Origin: Anaerolineae bacterium
Lineage (GTDB): Bacteria > Chloroflexota > Anaerolineae > Anaerolineales > Villigracilaceae
Assembly: GCA_003130845.1 (NCBI GenBank)
Contig: QEXW01000061.1
Location: 35,266 to 99,265 of the forward strand
DNA: 64,000 nt
Direction: 5' to 3'
Positions 1 to 7,719 of this stretch are shown in pieces. The notes beneath the pieces were generated by a model. The model made no database searches, was not told where the DNA came from, and saw nothing but the letters and a program-made list of their open reading frames with translations. Both the position numbers and the translations under genes were made by a program. How positions within the stretch are numbered: position 1 is the first letter of the stretch; each line of letters opens with the position of its first letter.

Positions 1-632
1 GGCCGCTGGTGAAACTGTATGCCGCCTCATCGGTTTTCGCCGTTTCGATGACTATCCACAACCTGAAAGCCTCGCCCATGCCGCTCATGTTCCTGGAACA
101 TGCCAACTTCCGCCCGGTAGATGGCGGGCGGCTCGTCCAGACCGTTCCATGCGACCCGCAAAATATGCGCGTGCGCGCCAACATCCCGCCTTTTATGCAA
201 GTCGCGCCCGGCTACCGCGAATTCGTCCAAACTTTGCAGGAACACCCCGAAAGGCATTTGGTCTTCGCGCCCGGCCTGGTCTATGACCCGGAAATCGTGC
301 TGTATCTCAACTATCTTGCCGATGAAACCGGCTGGGCGCGCACCCTGCACATCCACCCCGATGGCAGCGCCGACGTGTTGCGCCACCGCCCTGCCCAGTT
401 GAATTGCGGCGTGCGCTGGATTTGCCGCACCGCCGACCAAGACGCGCTTGGCATGGAACCCTGCACCGCCGAAGTGGAAGGCTTCAGCGCCGAAAAAGCC
501 AAAGGCAACCTGCGTATGCTCGCCGGCGGCGATTCATTCGTTTCTGAATTGCAAGTTGGCGTCTTGACGCCCGAAGAAACCCGCGCGGAAGAACTGCTGG
601 TTCAGCAAACCCTGGCGAGAACTGCCCTATGA
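1..632 (+). CDS. DUF4432-like aldose epimerase family protein, C-terminal part (5' end outside window)
   Basis: The reading frame is open from the first bases (Pro-Leu before the GTG at 9), so this is the 3' part of a longer gene and the GTG at 9 is probably an internal Val codon. About 209 residues are visible. The stretch around MTIHNLKASPMPLMFLEH and NFRPVDGG resembles the beta-sandwich core of galactose-mutarotase-fold proteins of the DUF4432 group, which bind or epimerise sugars. The gene ends in an ATGA overlap with the epimerase gene that follows, so the two are translationally coupled. With the SorC-type regulator downstream this looks like the end of a carbohydrate-catabolism operon. 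The family assignment rests on memory of the family and is moderate; the exact sugar is unknown. Confidence 0.55.
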   Translation, partial: PLVKLYAASSVFAVSMTIHNLKASPMPLMFLEHANFRPVDGGRLVQTVPCDPQNMRVRANIPPFMQVAPGYREFVQTLQEHPERHLVFAPGLVYDPEIVLYLNYLADETGWARTLHIHPDGSADVLRHRPAQLNCGVRWICRTADQDALGMEPCTAEVEGFSAEKAKGNLRMLAGGDSFVSELQVGVLTPEETRAEELLVQQTLARTAL

Positions 633-1297
633 GCATCCTGCTGGCGGCTTCCATTCTTTCTGCGGACTTCTCCCGGCTTGGCGAACAAATCCAGGCGCTT
701 GAACAGGGCGGCGTGGACTGGCTGCATATTGACGTGATGGACGGTCACTTCGTCCCCAACCTGAGTTTTGGCCCGTTCCTTTTGCCGGTGGTCAAAAAAC
801 ACACTTCCCTGCCGCTCGATGTGCATCTCATGATGGAGAACCCGGATGGGCTGATACCGGCCTTTATCGCGGCAGGCGCAGACATCCTCACAGTCCATGT
901 GGAAACCTGCCCGCACCTGTATCGGACTTTGCAAACGATTCGGGCCTCTGGCTGCCAAGCGGGCGCGGCGCTCAACCCGGCTACCCCGCTGGAGAGCCTG
1001 CGCGAGGTGGTACACCTGTTAGATGTCGTCTTGATTTTGGGAAACAACCCCGGCTTTTCCGGTCAGGGCTGGTTCCCTGAAATGGCCGCCAAAATCAAGC
1101 GCGCTGCCCGTTTCCTCACCGAACATGGTTCCTCCGCCATCCTCCAGGTAGATGGCGGAATGACCTGCCAAACGCTGCCCGAAGCCTACCAGGCTGGCGC
1201 GCGCGCCTTCGTCAGCGGCAGTGCGATTTTCAATTCTTCGGGCGGCATTGCGCATGGCATTCAATCCCTGCGCGCCGCAGTTCAGACGGCAGCCTGA
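629..1297 (+). CDS. Ribulose-phosphate 3-epimerase family protein
   Basis: A 222-residue TIM-barrel protein of the ribulose-phosphate 3-epimerase family, normal length. Family hallmarks are present: ILSADF near the N-terminus, H33-x-D35 in HIDVMDGHF, H66 in DVHLMM, and the second catalytic acid D175 in VDGG, so the metal site and acid/base pair look intact. The active-site loop that normally reads MSVNPGFGGQ is LGNNPGFSGQ (137-146), so the conserved Met, Ser, Val and one Gly are all replaced. Together with the sugar-specific neighbours this suggests a specialised phosphosugar epimerase (for instance allulose-6-phosphate or a related ketose phosphate) and not the housekeeping pentose-phosphate enzyme. 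Starts within the stop codon of the previous gene. Confidence 0.8.
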   Translation: MSILLAASILSADFSRLGEQIQALEQGGVDWLHIDVMDGHFVPNLSFGPFLLPVVKKHTSLPLDVHLMMENPDGLIPAFIAAGADILTVHVETCPHLYRTLQTIRASGCQAGAALNPATPLESLREVVHLLDVVLILGNNPGFSGQGWFPEMAAKIKRAARFLTEHGSSAILQVDGGMTCQTLPEAYQAGARAFVSGSAIFNSSGGIAHGIQSLRAAVQTAA

Positions 1298-1314
1298 CCT
1301 TTCAGCCGTTCTGG

Positions 1315-1343
1315 TTACGCATGAGAGCGGGCGGGGTTATAAT
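1315..1343 (+). promoter_or_regulatory. Promoter of the SorC-family regulator
   Basis: A perfect TATAAT at 1338-1343 lies 17 bp after TTACGC (1315-1320), a weak -35. Transcription would begin near 1350, downstream of the possible ATG at 1321, which argues for the ATG at 1372 as the real start of the regulator. Confidence 0.6.
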
Positions 1344-1371
1344 CTGCTTCATCCTGCCCTGTGAGAAGCCC

Positions 1372-2334
1372 ATGCCACGCTCCAAAAACCAACCCGACCT
1401 GCGCTTGCTGACCAAAGTCAGCAAACTGTATTACGAAGACAACCTTAACCAGGATGAAATTGTCGAACGCCTGCACATTTCACGCGCCACCATCTCCCGT
1501 TTGTTGGCGCAAGCGCGTGACCTGGGGATTGTGAAAATCATGGTGGTGCCGCCCTCCGGCACCCATGCCACGCTGGAAACGCGCCTGGAACAACAATTCG
1601 GCCTGCAAGAAGCCATCGTTGTAGATGTTCCATCCCCAACTTCTCCCCCAACGATGGCACGCGAACTGGGCGCAGCGGCGGCCAATTACCTGCTGCGCGT
1701 CATTACGCCGCAGGATGTGATTGGCGTCTCGTGGGGATACACCATCCGGGGCATGGTTGCCGCCCTTGAACCCCGCCATTTGCCCGATGTGCGCATTGTT
1801 CAGATGACCGGCGGCATTGGCAAACCCGAATCCGAAGCGCACGCCACCGAATTGTGCCGCGCTATGGCACGTACGCTCGCCTGCAAACTGGCGCTGCTGC
1901 CCGCGCCGGGCGTGGTGCGCAGCCGCGAAACGCGCGATGTGTACCTGCTGGATGAACACGTCCGCGCCGCCATGCAACTCTTGCCAGAGATTACCCTGGC
2001 CTTTGTTGGCATCGGGTCGCTCAACTCCTACACCATCGCCACCCGCGATGAGAGCATCCTAACAGACGCCGATATTCAGGAGGCGATTTCTGCCGGGGCG
2101 GTGGGCGATATTGCCAACCGCTTCCTGAACGCGCAAGGCCAACCGCTGCAGGTAGAATTAAACGAACGCATTATCGGCATTGACCTGGAGCAACTGCGGC
2201 GCATTCCGCGCGTCGTGGGCGTAGCCGGCGGGGCAGAGAAATTCGAGGCCATCCGCGCCGCGCTGCGGGGCCAACTCATCAACGTCCTCATCACTGACCA
2301 GAAAACCGCCGAGGCGCTGGCGGCATCCGGCTGA
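1372..2334 (+). CDS. SorC/DeoR-type sugar-sensing transcriptional regulator
   Basis: About 320 residues. The N-terminal ~60 residues form a winged helix-turn-helix (DEIVERLHISRATISRLL is the recognition unit); the rest matches the SorC-type sugar-phosphate-binding domain with a NagB/RpiA-like fold (VIGVSWGYTIRGM, then the GVAGGAEK loop near the C-terminus). SorC proteins bind operators as tetramers and respond to phosphorylated sugars. The likely ligand is the phosphosugar handled by the two genes immediately upstream. The start at 1372 is preferred over 1321 because the promoter -10 box lies between them. A hairpin terminator follows at once, so the cluster ends here. Confidence 0.85.
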   Translation: MPRSKNQPDLRLLTKVSKLYYEDNLNQDEIVERLHISRATISRLLAQARDLGIVKIMVVPPSGTHATLETRLEQQFGLQEAIVVDVPSPTSPPTMARELGAAAANYLLRVITPQDVIGVSWGYTIRGMVAALEPRHLPDVRIVQMTGGIGKPESEAHATELCRAMARTLACKLALLPAPGVVRSRETRDVYLLDEHVRAAMQLLPEITLAFVGIGSLNSYTIATRDESILTDADIQEAISAGAVGDIANRFLNAQGQPLQVELNERIIGIDLEQLRRIPRVVGVAGGAEKFEAIRAALRGQLINVLITDQKTAEALAASG

Positions 2335-2365
2335 CCCTCCCCTAGGAAACATCATCCTCACCAAC

Positions 2366-2398
2366 AACGCCAGGGAATTACAAACCCTGGCGTTTTGC
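2366..2398 (+). terminator. Rho-independent terminator after the SorC-family gene
   Basis: Perfect 10-bp stem AACGCCAGGG / CCCTGGCGTT with a 9-nt loop, followed by a short T stretch. It sits 32 bp after the regulator stop codon. Confidence 0.75.
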
Positions 2399-2499
2399 GT
2401 CCTTCCTGCCCAACCTGGCATCTCAAAAATTGCCTATTGGAGAAGGGAGTCGCAATCTGGTAAGATAATCACAAGCCAAAATTCAATCCTCTCACCGCC

Positions 2500-2877
2500 A
2501 TGAAAACGCCCCTTCGCTTTCGAACCATCTTCCTCACACTTGGCATTCTAAGCATCCTGTGTCTGCTTTCCCCGGCAGTCATTGGCATTGTCGCCGCCAC
2601 CCTCACCTACGATGGCAACTGCTATGGCTTCACCGATGGCGCGGCTCCCTGCTCGTGGTGGCAGTTTGCGCAAAACCAGGCATTTTACGGCCTGCTGATT
2701 GCTTTCATCCCGGCCGTGTTCCTGCTAATCGGCTGGCTGACTACCGGCGGTCTGTGGATTGCATTGCGCGGCCGCCAACTCCCCGCCTGGCAGGCAGCCC
2801 TCATCCCACTCGCCGCAGTTGCGATTGGCATTTTGCTGATTTCTTTCCTCCCGCTGTTTGCAGGGTTGCGCCGATGA
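2500..2877 (+). CDS. Small membrane protein of unknown function
   Basis: A 125-residue protein I do not recognise. It has three hydrophobic segments (about 9-34, 62-85 and 98-120) and a short polar loop with two Cys (CYGF and CSWW) after the first segment that could form a disulfide outside the membrane. It stands alone between the terminator of the SorC cluster and the convergent metallo-hydrolase gene. Codon use and GC look like the neighbours. A GATAAT-like box lies at 2464-2469, but no good -35 or strong ribosome site is visible, so the annotation is plausible but not certain. Confidence 0.55.
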   Translation: MKTPLRFRTIFLTLGILSILCLLSPAVIGIVAATLTYDGNCYGFTDGAAPCSWWQFAQNQAFYGLLIAFIPAVFLLIGWLTTGGLWIALRGRQLPAWQAALIPLAAVAIGILLISFLPLFAGLRR

Positions 2878-2912
2878 AAACCCTGACCTGAACGCCAGAC
2901 GGAAAACGAAAA

Positions 2913-3668
2913 TCAAAGTGTAATTCGCATCATATCGTGCGCCAGGATAACTGGACCGGCGAAGGTTGTACGTGCTTCCTCGCTTGGGTCATTTTGCAAA
3001 AATTTGCCGGTGGGATGATGGACCAGATATAGCTGCTTGGCCTTGGCTTGTGTGGCAACTTCCCCGGCCTGGGCAGCAGAGGTATGTCCCCGAAAATTGC
3101 CGGTGGCCTCGTGCAAAAGAACATCCGTGTTTTGCGCTAGGCGAATTACCGCCGGGCAAGGTTCGGTATCGCAAGAGTAGGCCGCCGATTTGTTCTCGCG
3201 CTTAAACTCAAAGCGCAGGCCGATATTGGGCAATATGTGACGAACAGGCGCAGCATACACGCGCAAAGAGTCTGATTCGAGCAACACGGTCATCTCTTCT
3301 TCCGGTAGCCGGTGAAATTCCACCGGGAAGAAATTCGGCCAAGTGCGCCAGTCAAACAAGTCCAGCATTTGTTCGACGCGCTCCAGGGTATAAGCTAAGC
3401 CATGAATTACAAGAGGGGTTTGGCGTCCGAGCAGCCACATGTCCATCAGAAACAACGGCAGGCCGCCTATATGGTCAGGGTGAACATGCGTGAGAATCAA
3501 GTCGGAGATGGCTTGAAAATCTAGCCTGGCATGTTCTAGCCGCACCAGCGGGTTGGTGCCACAATCCACCAGCACGATTTTCTCTCCTGTGCAGATGGCG
3601 AGATGGGTAGTCTCGCCCTGTGGGGTAGGAATAGCATTCGAGGCGCCCAGCACAATGATTTCAGACAT
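2913..3668 (-). CDS. RNase Z-like metallo-beta-lactamase fold hydrolase
   Basis: A 251-residue MBL-fold protein with the metal-binding signature H61-x-H63-x-D65-H66 (THVHPDH), then a conserved PVRH, the metal-bridging Asp in SCDTEP, HEATG, and a late HH near the C-terminus. This order matches the RNase Z / arylsulfatase-like MBL branch, which hydrolyses phosphodiester or sulfate-ester substrates using two zinc ions. It is shorter than typical tRNA 3'-processing RNase Z (about 300 residues) and lacks an obvious long exosite arm, so a tRNase role is unproven. It is the last gene of the leftward run, 2 bp after the ABC/SpoIIM gene. Confidence 0.75.
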   Translation of the reverse strand: MSEIIVLGASNAIPTPQGETTHLAICTGEKIVLVDCGTNPLVRLEHARLDFQAISDLILTHVHPDHIGGLPLFLMDMWLLGRQTPLVIHGLAYTLERVEQMLDLFDWRTWPNFFPVEFHRLPEEEMTVLLESDSLRVYAAPVRHILPNIGLRFEFKRENKSAAYSCDTEPCPAVIRLAQNTDVLLHEATGNFRGHTSAAQAGEVATQAKAKQLYLVHHPTGKFLQNDPSEEARTTFAGPVILAHDMMRITL

Positions 3669-3670
3669 GT

Positions 3671-5266
3671 TTAGGGTTGTAATTCGAGAGAACGACCGAG
3701 AGCCGCTAGCAAGACGCGCGGGGTCAGGTGTGCTTCAATCAGGCCGGCCAGCAACAATAACGGCACACAAATGCCTATAAAGATTTTTAGCATATCGGCC
3801 AGGGTGATAATCAGCGTTTCACCAATCGTTTTTCCCTCCAATGGTGTCACCAGGCGTACACCCAGATACAACACCCCCGAAGCCGCCAGGATAACGGAAG
3901 GAAGTTCAAAAACCCCATGTGGCAAGATGCCTGCCACGAAGACCATCGCTGGAGAAAGCCCTACCAGTTGGGTGGCCGCCAACACGCCGCCGACCAGAGA
4001 AAAGTTCATTAAAAACGCCAAGATGCCCAACACCCCAAACGAGAAAAATCCGAGGGCAATCATCAGTAATTCGGCCCGCAGGTTATGCCAGAATAACGTA
4101 GAAGCGGATAACCCCATTTCTTGGTTGTCGGTAATCAATAAGGCGCGGATGGCGCGCACGGCATCGCGGGCCGTTTCTTCGGGCAAAGAGACGTTGTGGG
4201 GGAGATTCATGTCCACGTACACATATGCAATCACCAACCCGATGATGCCCATCAGCAAGGTTAAAGAGAAGGCAGTGCGCATGGCACGTAGCGCACCCAA
4301 CACTTCAACCCGATACCAACGTACCAAGCCGGTTAGGTCCAACCACAAAGCGCTAGAGAGAGTCAACGCATTGTGGTTGGATGGTGGGACGTGCTCGGTT
4401 TCGGCAGTGGCTTGCAAGGCTACCACAGCGCGCGCCTTGTTCTGCCAGATAGCGCGCAGATAGCGCACAAGTGCAAATGGCTGGTCGGAGCCGGTAAAGG
4501 CCCGGTAGAAAGTGTTCCACACCCATGCTAGGTTGAGCATGTCAATTTCGCGCCCAAGAAGATTTTCGCGCTTGAAATGCACTAGTCCCAGCCGAATTAA
4601 GAGTGCGCTCAAAATAGAAACGCCCAATACTGCCACCCAAAGCACGTCATTCGTTCCCCAGAACATTAAGGCACTTTCTCCTTGAATGAGAAGCGCGACC
4701 GGAATAACGATGAATGAAGCCAGTAGGTTGGCAGCACGCACAGAGGTAGATTGCGTGGAAATCACAATCGCGGCGCTTACCATCAAAACGGCCTGCACGG
4801 CGGTTAGTGCCAGGGTTTGGGCGATGAAATTCCAGGCTGGCCAAGGGATGTTTTGCCACCACAAGCCCAGCATGTACAATCCGATACTTAGGTAACTCAC
4901 CGAAAGCGGTACCAACGTTCCGGCGATAAGTTTCCCCATGTAAAGGTGCCAGTCTTGCAGTGGGCTGGAAAGCAAAGGCTCAATTGTGCCGCGTTCTTTT
5001 TCGCCCACGAAGGCTTCCAGCGCTACGACGAGGGAAACCGTTACAGGAAAGAAGCCTACCACCAGAATCAGAAACGGCAGCAAGCGCTCGGCAATCAAAT
5101 TGGCGCCGTATTGGTTGACGTAGTTGATGGTATAGCGGGCGGCAACATTCATCAAGTAGGGGAAGAACAACGTCAGGATAATCATTGGGAGCAGAATGCG
5201 CCAATCGCGCATTTGGTCCACCAGCTCTCGTTTTGCTACCAACCAGGCCAAGTCGAAGCGTTTCAT
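3671..5266 (-). CDS. ABC-2 type permease fused to a SpoIIM-like (DUF95) membrane domain
   Basis: A 531-residue integral membrane protein with two recognisable halves. The first ~260 residues look like an ABC-2/NatB permease: cytoplasmic start, TM1, a short extracytoplasmic stretch, then helices around the EAFVGEKERGTIEPLLSSP motif typical of these permeases. After a ~60-residue hydrophilic link the C-terminal ~190 residues resemble stage II sporulation protein M / DUF95, with the characteristic LPHGVFELPSVILA motif. The upstream ATPase overlaps its start by 4 nt, so both make one transporter, probably an exporter. DUF95 proteins often sit beside ABC genes, but a single fused chain is unusual. 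Its substrate is unknown; the Lgt and phospholipid-synthase neighbours hint at the cell envelope. Confidence 0.8.
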   Translation of the reverse strand: MKRFDLAWLVAKRELVDQMRDWRILLPMIILTLFFPYLMNVAARYTINYVNQYGANLIAERLLPFLILVVGFFPVTVSLVVALEAFVGEKERGTIEPLLSSPLQDWHLYMGKLIAGTLVPLSVSYLSIGLYMLGLWWQNIPWPAWNFIAQTLALTAVQAVLMVSAAIVISTQSTSVRAANLLASFIVIPVALLIQGESALMFWGTNDVLWVAVLGVSILSALLIRLGLVHFKRENLLGREIDMLNLAWVWNTFYRAFTGSDQPFALVRYLRAIWQNKARAVVALQATAETEHVPPSNHNALTLSSALWLDLTGLVRWYRVEVLGALRAMRTAFSLTLLMGIIGLVIAYVYVDMNLPHNVSLPEETARDAVRAIRALLITDNQEMGLSASTLFWHNLRAELLMIALGFFSFGVLGILAFLMNFSLVGGVLAATQLVGLSPAMVFVAGILPHGVFELPSVILAASGVLYLGVRLVTPLEGKTIGETLIITLADMLKIFIGICVPLLLLAGLIEAHLTPRVLLAALGRSLELQP

Positions 5267-6192
5267 AACACACCTTCTGCTGCATGAGACATGGCTTTGA
5301 GATACAACATTTCCAACGTGCGCGGCACTTCTTGCACGGAAATCACCTGGGCATGTTGCTCAATCAATTGTTGAATGATTAAAGGGTTGGCGATTGCGGG
5401 GTTTTCAGCCTGATAGAAAAAGCCATCGGCCTCCACGCGGAGTAGCTGCACCCCCGCCGGCCAGTCCATTTGCTGTGGCTGCCAGTGACCAGAGAGTTTG
5501 ACGTGGTATTCTGCCGGCCCCAGCAGGCGACGACGTAGTTCATCGAGCGTTCCTTGGATAAGAATGCGCCCTTTGTAGATGATGGCAATTTGGTCGGCGA
5601 GCATTTCGGCCTCGACCAGATTGTGTGTGCAGATAATAATGCTGCGTTGAGAGGACCGTAAGCGGGCAATTTCATGCCGCACCAGTTGTGCGCTTTCTGG
5701 GTCCATCGCCGAAGTAGGCTCATCGAGCAAAAGCACAGGGGGTTCATGGATGAGCGCCCGCGCCAGGGCTAGTTTTTGACGCATTCCTTTGGAATATTCC
5801 CCAGAGCGGCGATGCGCGGCATAAGCCAGGCCAAAGTATTCGAGCAGCTGGTCGGCGCGGCGTTTTCTTCGGACGGGGTCCAGGTCATACACTTGGCCAA
5901 AAAAATCGAGATATTCATGGGCCGTCATCCGTCCGTACAGGCCGTGCATTTCCGTCAGCACGCCAACCGAAGCGCGTACCTGTTCAGGTTGCTGCACTAC
6001 ATCGTATCCGGCTACTTTGGCCCAACCGCGCGTGGGGGTTAGCACCGAAGTCAACATGCGGACGGTGGTGGTTTTGCCTGCCCCGTTTTGGCCTAAAAGC
6101 GCCAATACTTGCCCAGGGCGCACGCTGAGGGTTACGCCCTCAACTGCCTTAAAGGTATCAAAATGTTTGGTCAGGTCTTCACATTCAATCAT
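5263..6192 (-). CDS. ABC transporter ATP-binding protein (ABC-2 / NatA type)
   Basis: About 309 residues from the ATG at 6192, which overlaps the lgt stop by 4 nt (ATGA); a longer start would run into lgt. Walker A is GQNGAGKTT near residue 35, the signature is the YSKGMRQK variant common in ABC-2 exporters, and Walker B is VLLLDEPTSAMDP followed by the switch His in CTHN. The C-terminal ~90 residues form the extra domain seen in NatA/drug-exporter ATPases. It ends in a 4-nt overlap with the fused ABC-2/SpoIIM permease and surely powers it. Confidence 0.92.
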   Translation of the reverse strand: MIECEDLTKHFDTFKAVEGVTLSVRPGQVLALLGQNGAGKTTTVRMLTSVLTPTRGWAKVAGYDVVQQPEQVRASVGVLTEMHGLYGRMTAHEYLDFFGQVYDLDPVRRKRRADQLLEYFGLAYAAHRRSGEYSKGMRQKLALARALIHEPPVLLLDEPTSAMDPESAQLVRHEIARLRSSQRSIIICTHNLVEAEMLADQIAIIYKGRILIQGTLDELRRRLLGPAEYHVKLSGHWQPQQMDWPAGVQLLRVEADGFFYQAENPAIANPLIIQQLIEQHAQVISVQEVPRTLEMLYLKAMSHAAEGVL

Positions 6193-7016
6193 TGGAATTG
6201 TGACTTTTGGAATCGATGTCGCCAGACCAATGCGGCAACAGAACAAATCAAGACAATCAACATGAACGTCTGATTGGCATTGACTCCGGCGATTTGGGCT
6301 GAGTCTAGCCGCAGGAATTCCAGCAAAAAGCGTCCTAGCGGGTAGACAATCAGGTAAACCAGAAAAATATCGCCTGGCTTGAGCCTATCACCGAAGCGTC
6401 GCCCTACCCATAACAGTAGGAATAGATTGCCCAGATTCCAGAGCGATTCGTACAAGAAAAGCGGATGGTAATACTCTACCTCGGCAAAACCGGGCAGACG
6501 ATGTTGAGGGTCAATGTAGAGTTTCCAGGGCAGGTTGGTGGGGGCACCGTACAGTTCTTGGTTAAAGAAGTTGCCCCAGCGGCCAATGGCCTGACCGAGC
6601 GCCAGAGAGGGGGCTGCAATATCGGCCCATTCGGCAAAATGGAGGCGGCGCTTGCGCGTGAACAGATAGAGCGCAACGGCACCACCAATCACCCCGCCCG
6701 GCAATCCTAACCCGCCTTTGCGCAGGTTAATCAGGTCAAAGGGGTGGGTGAGGTAATACATCGTGTCAATACCCTGGGCTACGAGAGAAGGCGAGGGCGT
6801 AAAGACATGCCATAGCCGTGCGCCAATCACACCGCCAATCACCAGCCAAATCAGCAGGTCCCACACCACATCTGGGTCATGACCATGCTGTGCTGCTTGG
6901 CGGGTAGCCAGCCAGCCGCCAGCCAACGCCCCAGCCATGATGACCACACCGTAGTAGTACAGGATGAACTCGAAGCCAAAGAGGAAGAAGTGAATGCCTT
7001 CAAACGCAAACGTCAT
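6189..7016 (-). CDS. lgt: Prolipoprotein diacylglyceryl transferase
   Basis: About 275 residues from the ATG at 7016, 13 bp after the phosphatidyltransferase stop and preceded by a purine-rich AGAAGAG. It has seven hydrophobic segments and the family signature GRWGNFFNQELYG, plus the conserved HPLFLYESLWN region. Lgt transfers diacylglycerol from phosphatidylglycerol to the lipobox Cys of preprolipoproteins in the cytoplasmic membrane. Two probable lipoproteins lie in this window (binding protein at 32733-34058 and adaptor at 42380-43555). The co-directional phosphatidyltransferase just upstream could belong to the route that makes its lipid donor. Confidence 0.95.
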   Translation of the reverse strand: MTFAFEGIHFFLFGFEFILYYYGVVIMAGALAGGWLATRQAAQHGHDPDVVWDLLIWLVIGGVIGARLWHVFTPSPSLVAQGIDTMYYLTHPFDLINLRKGGLGLPGGVIGGAVALYLFTRKRRLHFAEWADIAAPSLALGQAIGRWGNFFNQELYGAPTNLPWKLYIDPQHRLPGFAEVEYYHPLFLYESLWNLGNLFLLLWVGRRFGDRLKPGDIFLVYLIVYPLGRFLLEFLRLDSAQIAGVNANQTFMLIVLICSVAALVWRHRFQKSQFQ

Positions 7017-7029
7017 CTCTTCTGCTCCT

Positions 7030-7647
7030 TCAGCGGCTGCGATGTACCTGCGAGCGCACTTTCCAGATGCGCTGCAAGGCCGTGATGTTTGCCAAGACGG
7101 CCACAATCCAGACGGCAATGACCGGTTGATTCAGCACGAGCAGCGGGGCAATTACCAGGTAGCGTTCCAAACGGGTGAGAACACCGGTGTTGGCATCGAA
7201 TTTGAGCGAATCGGCACGGGCTTTGACATACGAAACGAGCACCGACCCGGCAGCAGCGATATAAACCGCGATTGCAGAAAGATGGTCGTTGATTTGCAGA
7301 AAGTGATATAGCAAACCGCCCAAAATAAACAGTTCAGAATAACGGTCGGTGACCGAGTCGACAAACGCACCGAACTCACTGGCCTCACCGCGCAGGCGTG
7401 CCATCGTCCCATCCAACGCATCGAACGGTGTGCATATCAACACAAACACACCACCCAGCACCATGTTGCCTTGTGCTAGGAACCAGGCTCCACCTATGTT
7501 GCCGAGCAGTCCCAGCATGGTCATCATATTAGGAGTGATGCCCAGCCGATTCAAGAAATTGCCCAGCGGGTCGAGAATGCCCTTGAACAGACCACGCATC
7601 AAGTCCGTAAATGTTTTCGATTTGGTGTTTTGCACAGTTTTTTCCAT
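7030..7647 (-). CDS. CDP-alcohol phosphatidyltransferase family membrane enzyme
   Basis: About 205 residues from the ATG at 7647 (MEKTVQNTK). It carries the complete family motif DG-x2-AR-x8-G-x3-D-x3-D: DGTMAR, then G, then D and D in GAFVDSVTD. About six membrane helices surround it. Members join a CDP-activated lipid to an alcohol acceptor: glycerol-3-phosphate (PgsA), inositol phosphate, or another head group. Substrate cannot be decided from the motif. Association with lgt, which needs phosphatidylglycerol, makes a PgsA-like role attractive; the archaeal/actinobacterial inositol-phosphate branch is an alternative. Confidence 0.88.
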   Translation of the reverse strand: MEKTVQNTKSKTFTDLMRGLFKGILDPLGNFLNRLGITPNMMTMLGLLGNIGGAWFLAQGNMVLGGVFVLICTPFDALDGTMARLRGEASEFGAFVDSVTDRYSELFILGGLLYHFLQINDHLSAIAVYIAAAGSVLVSYVKARADSLKFDANTGVLTRLERYLVIAPLLVLNQPVIAVWIVAVLANITALQRIWKVRSQVHRSR

Positions 7648-7719
7648 GGAAAACGAACATTCCTTTCTTCTTATTCTAACCCCGCCACTTAAATGCGAGA
7701 TTACAAACAAACTACAACT

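Noticed and set aside
1321..1371. Longer N-terminus for the SorC regulator
   Set aside because: Its start codon precedes the -10 box and the family begins at the MPRS start.
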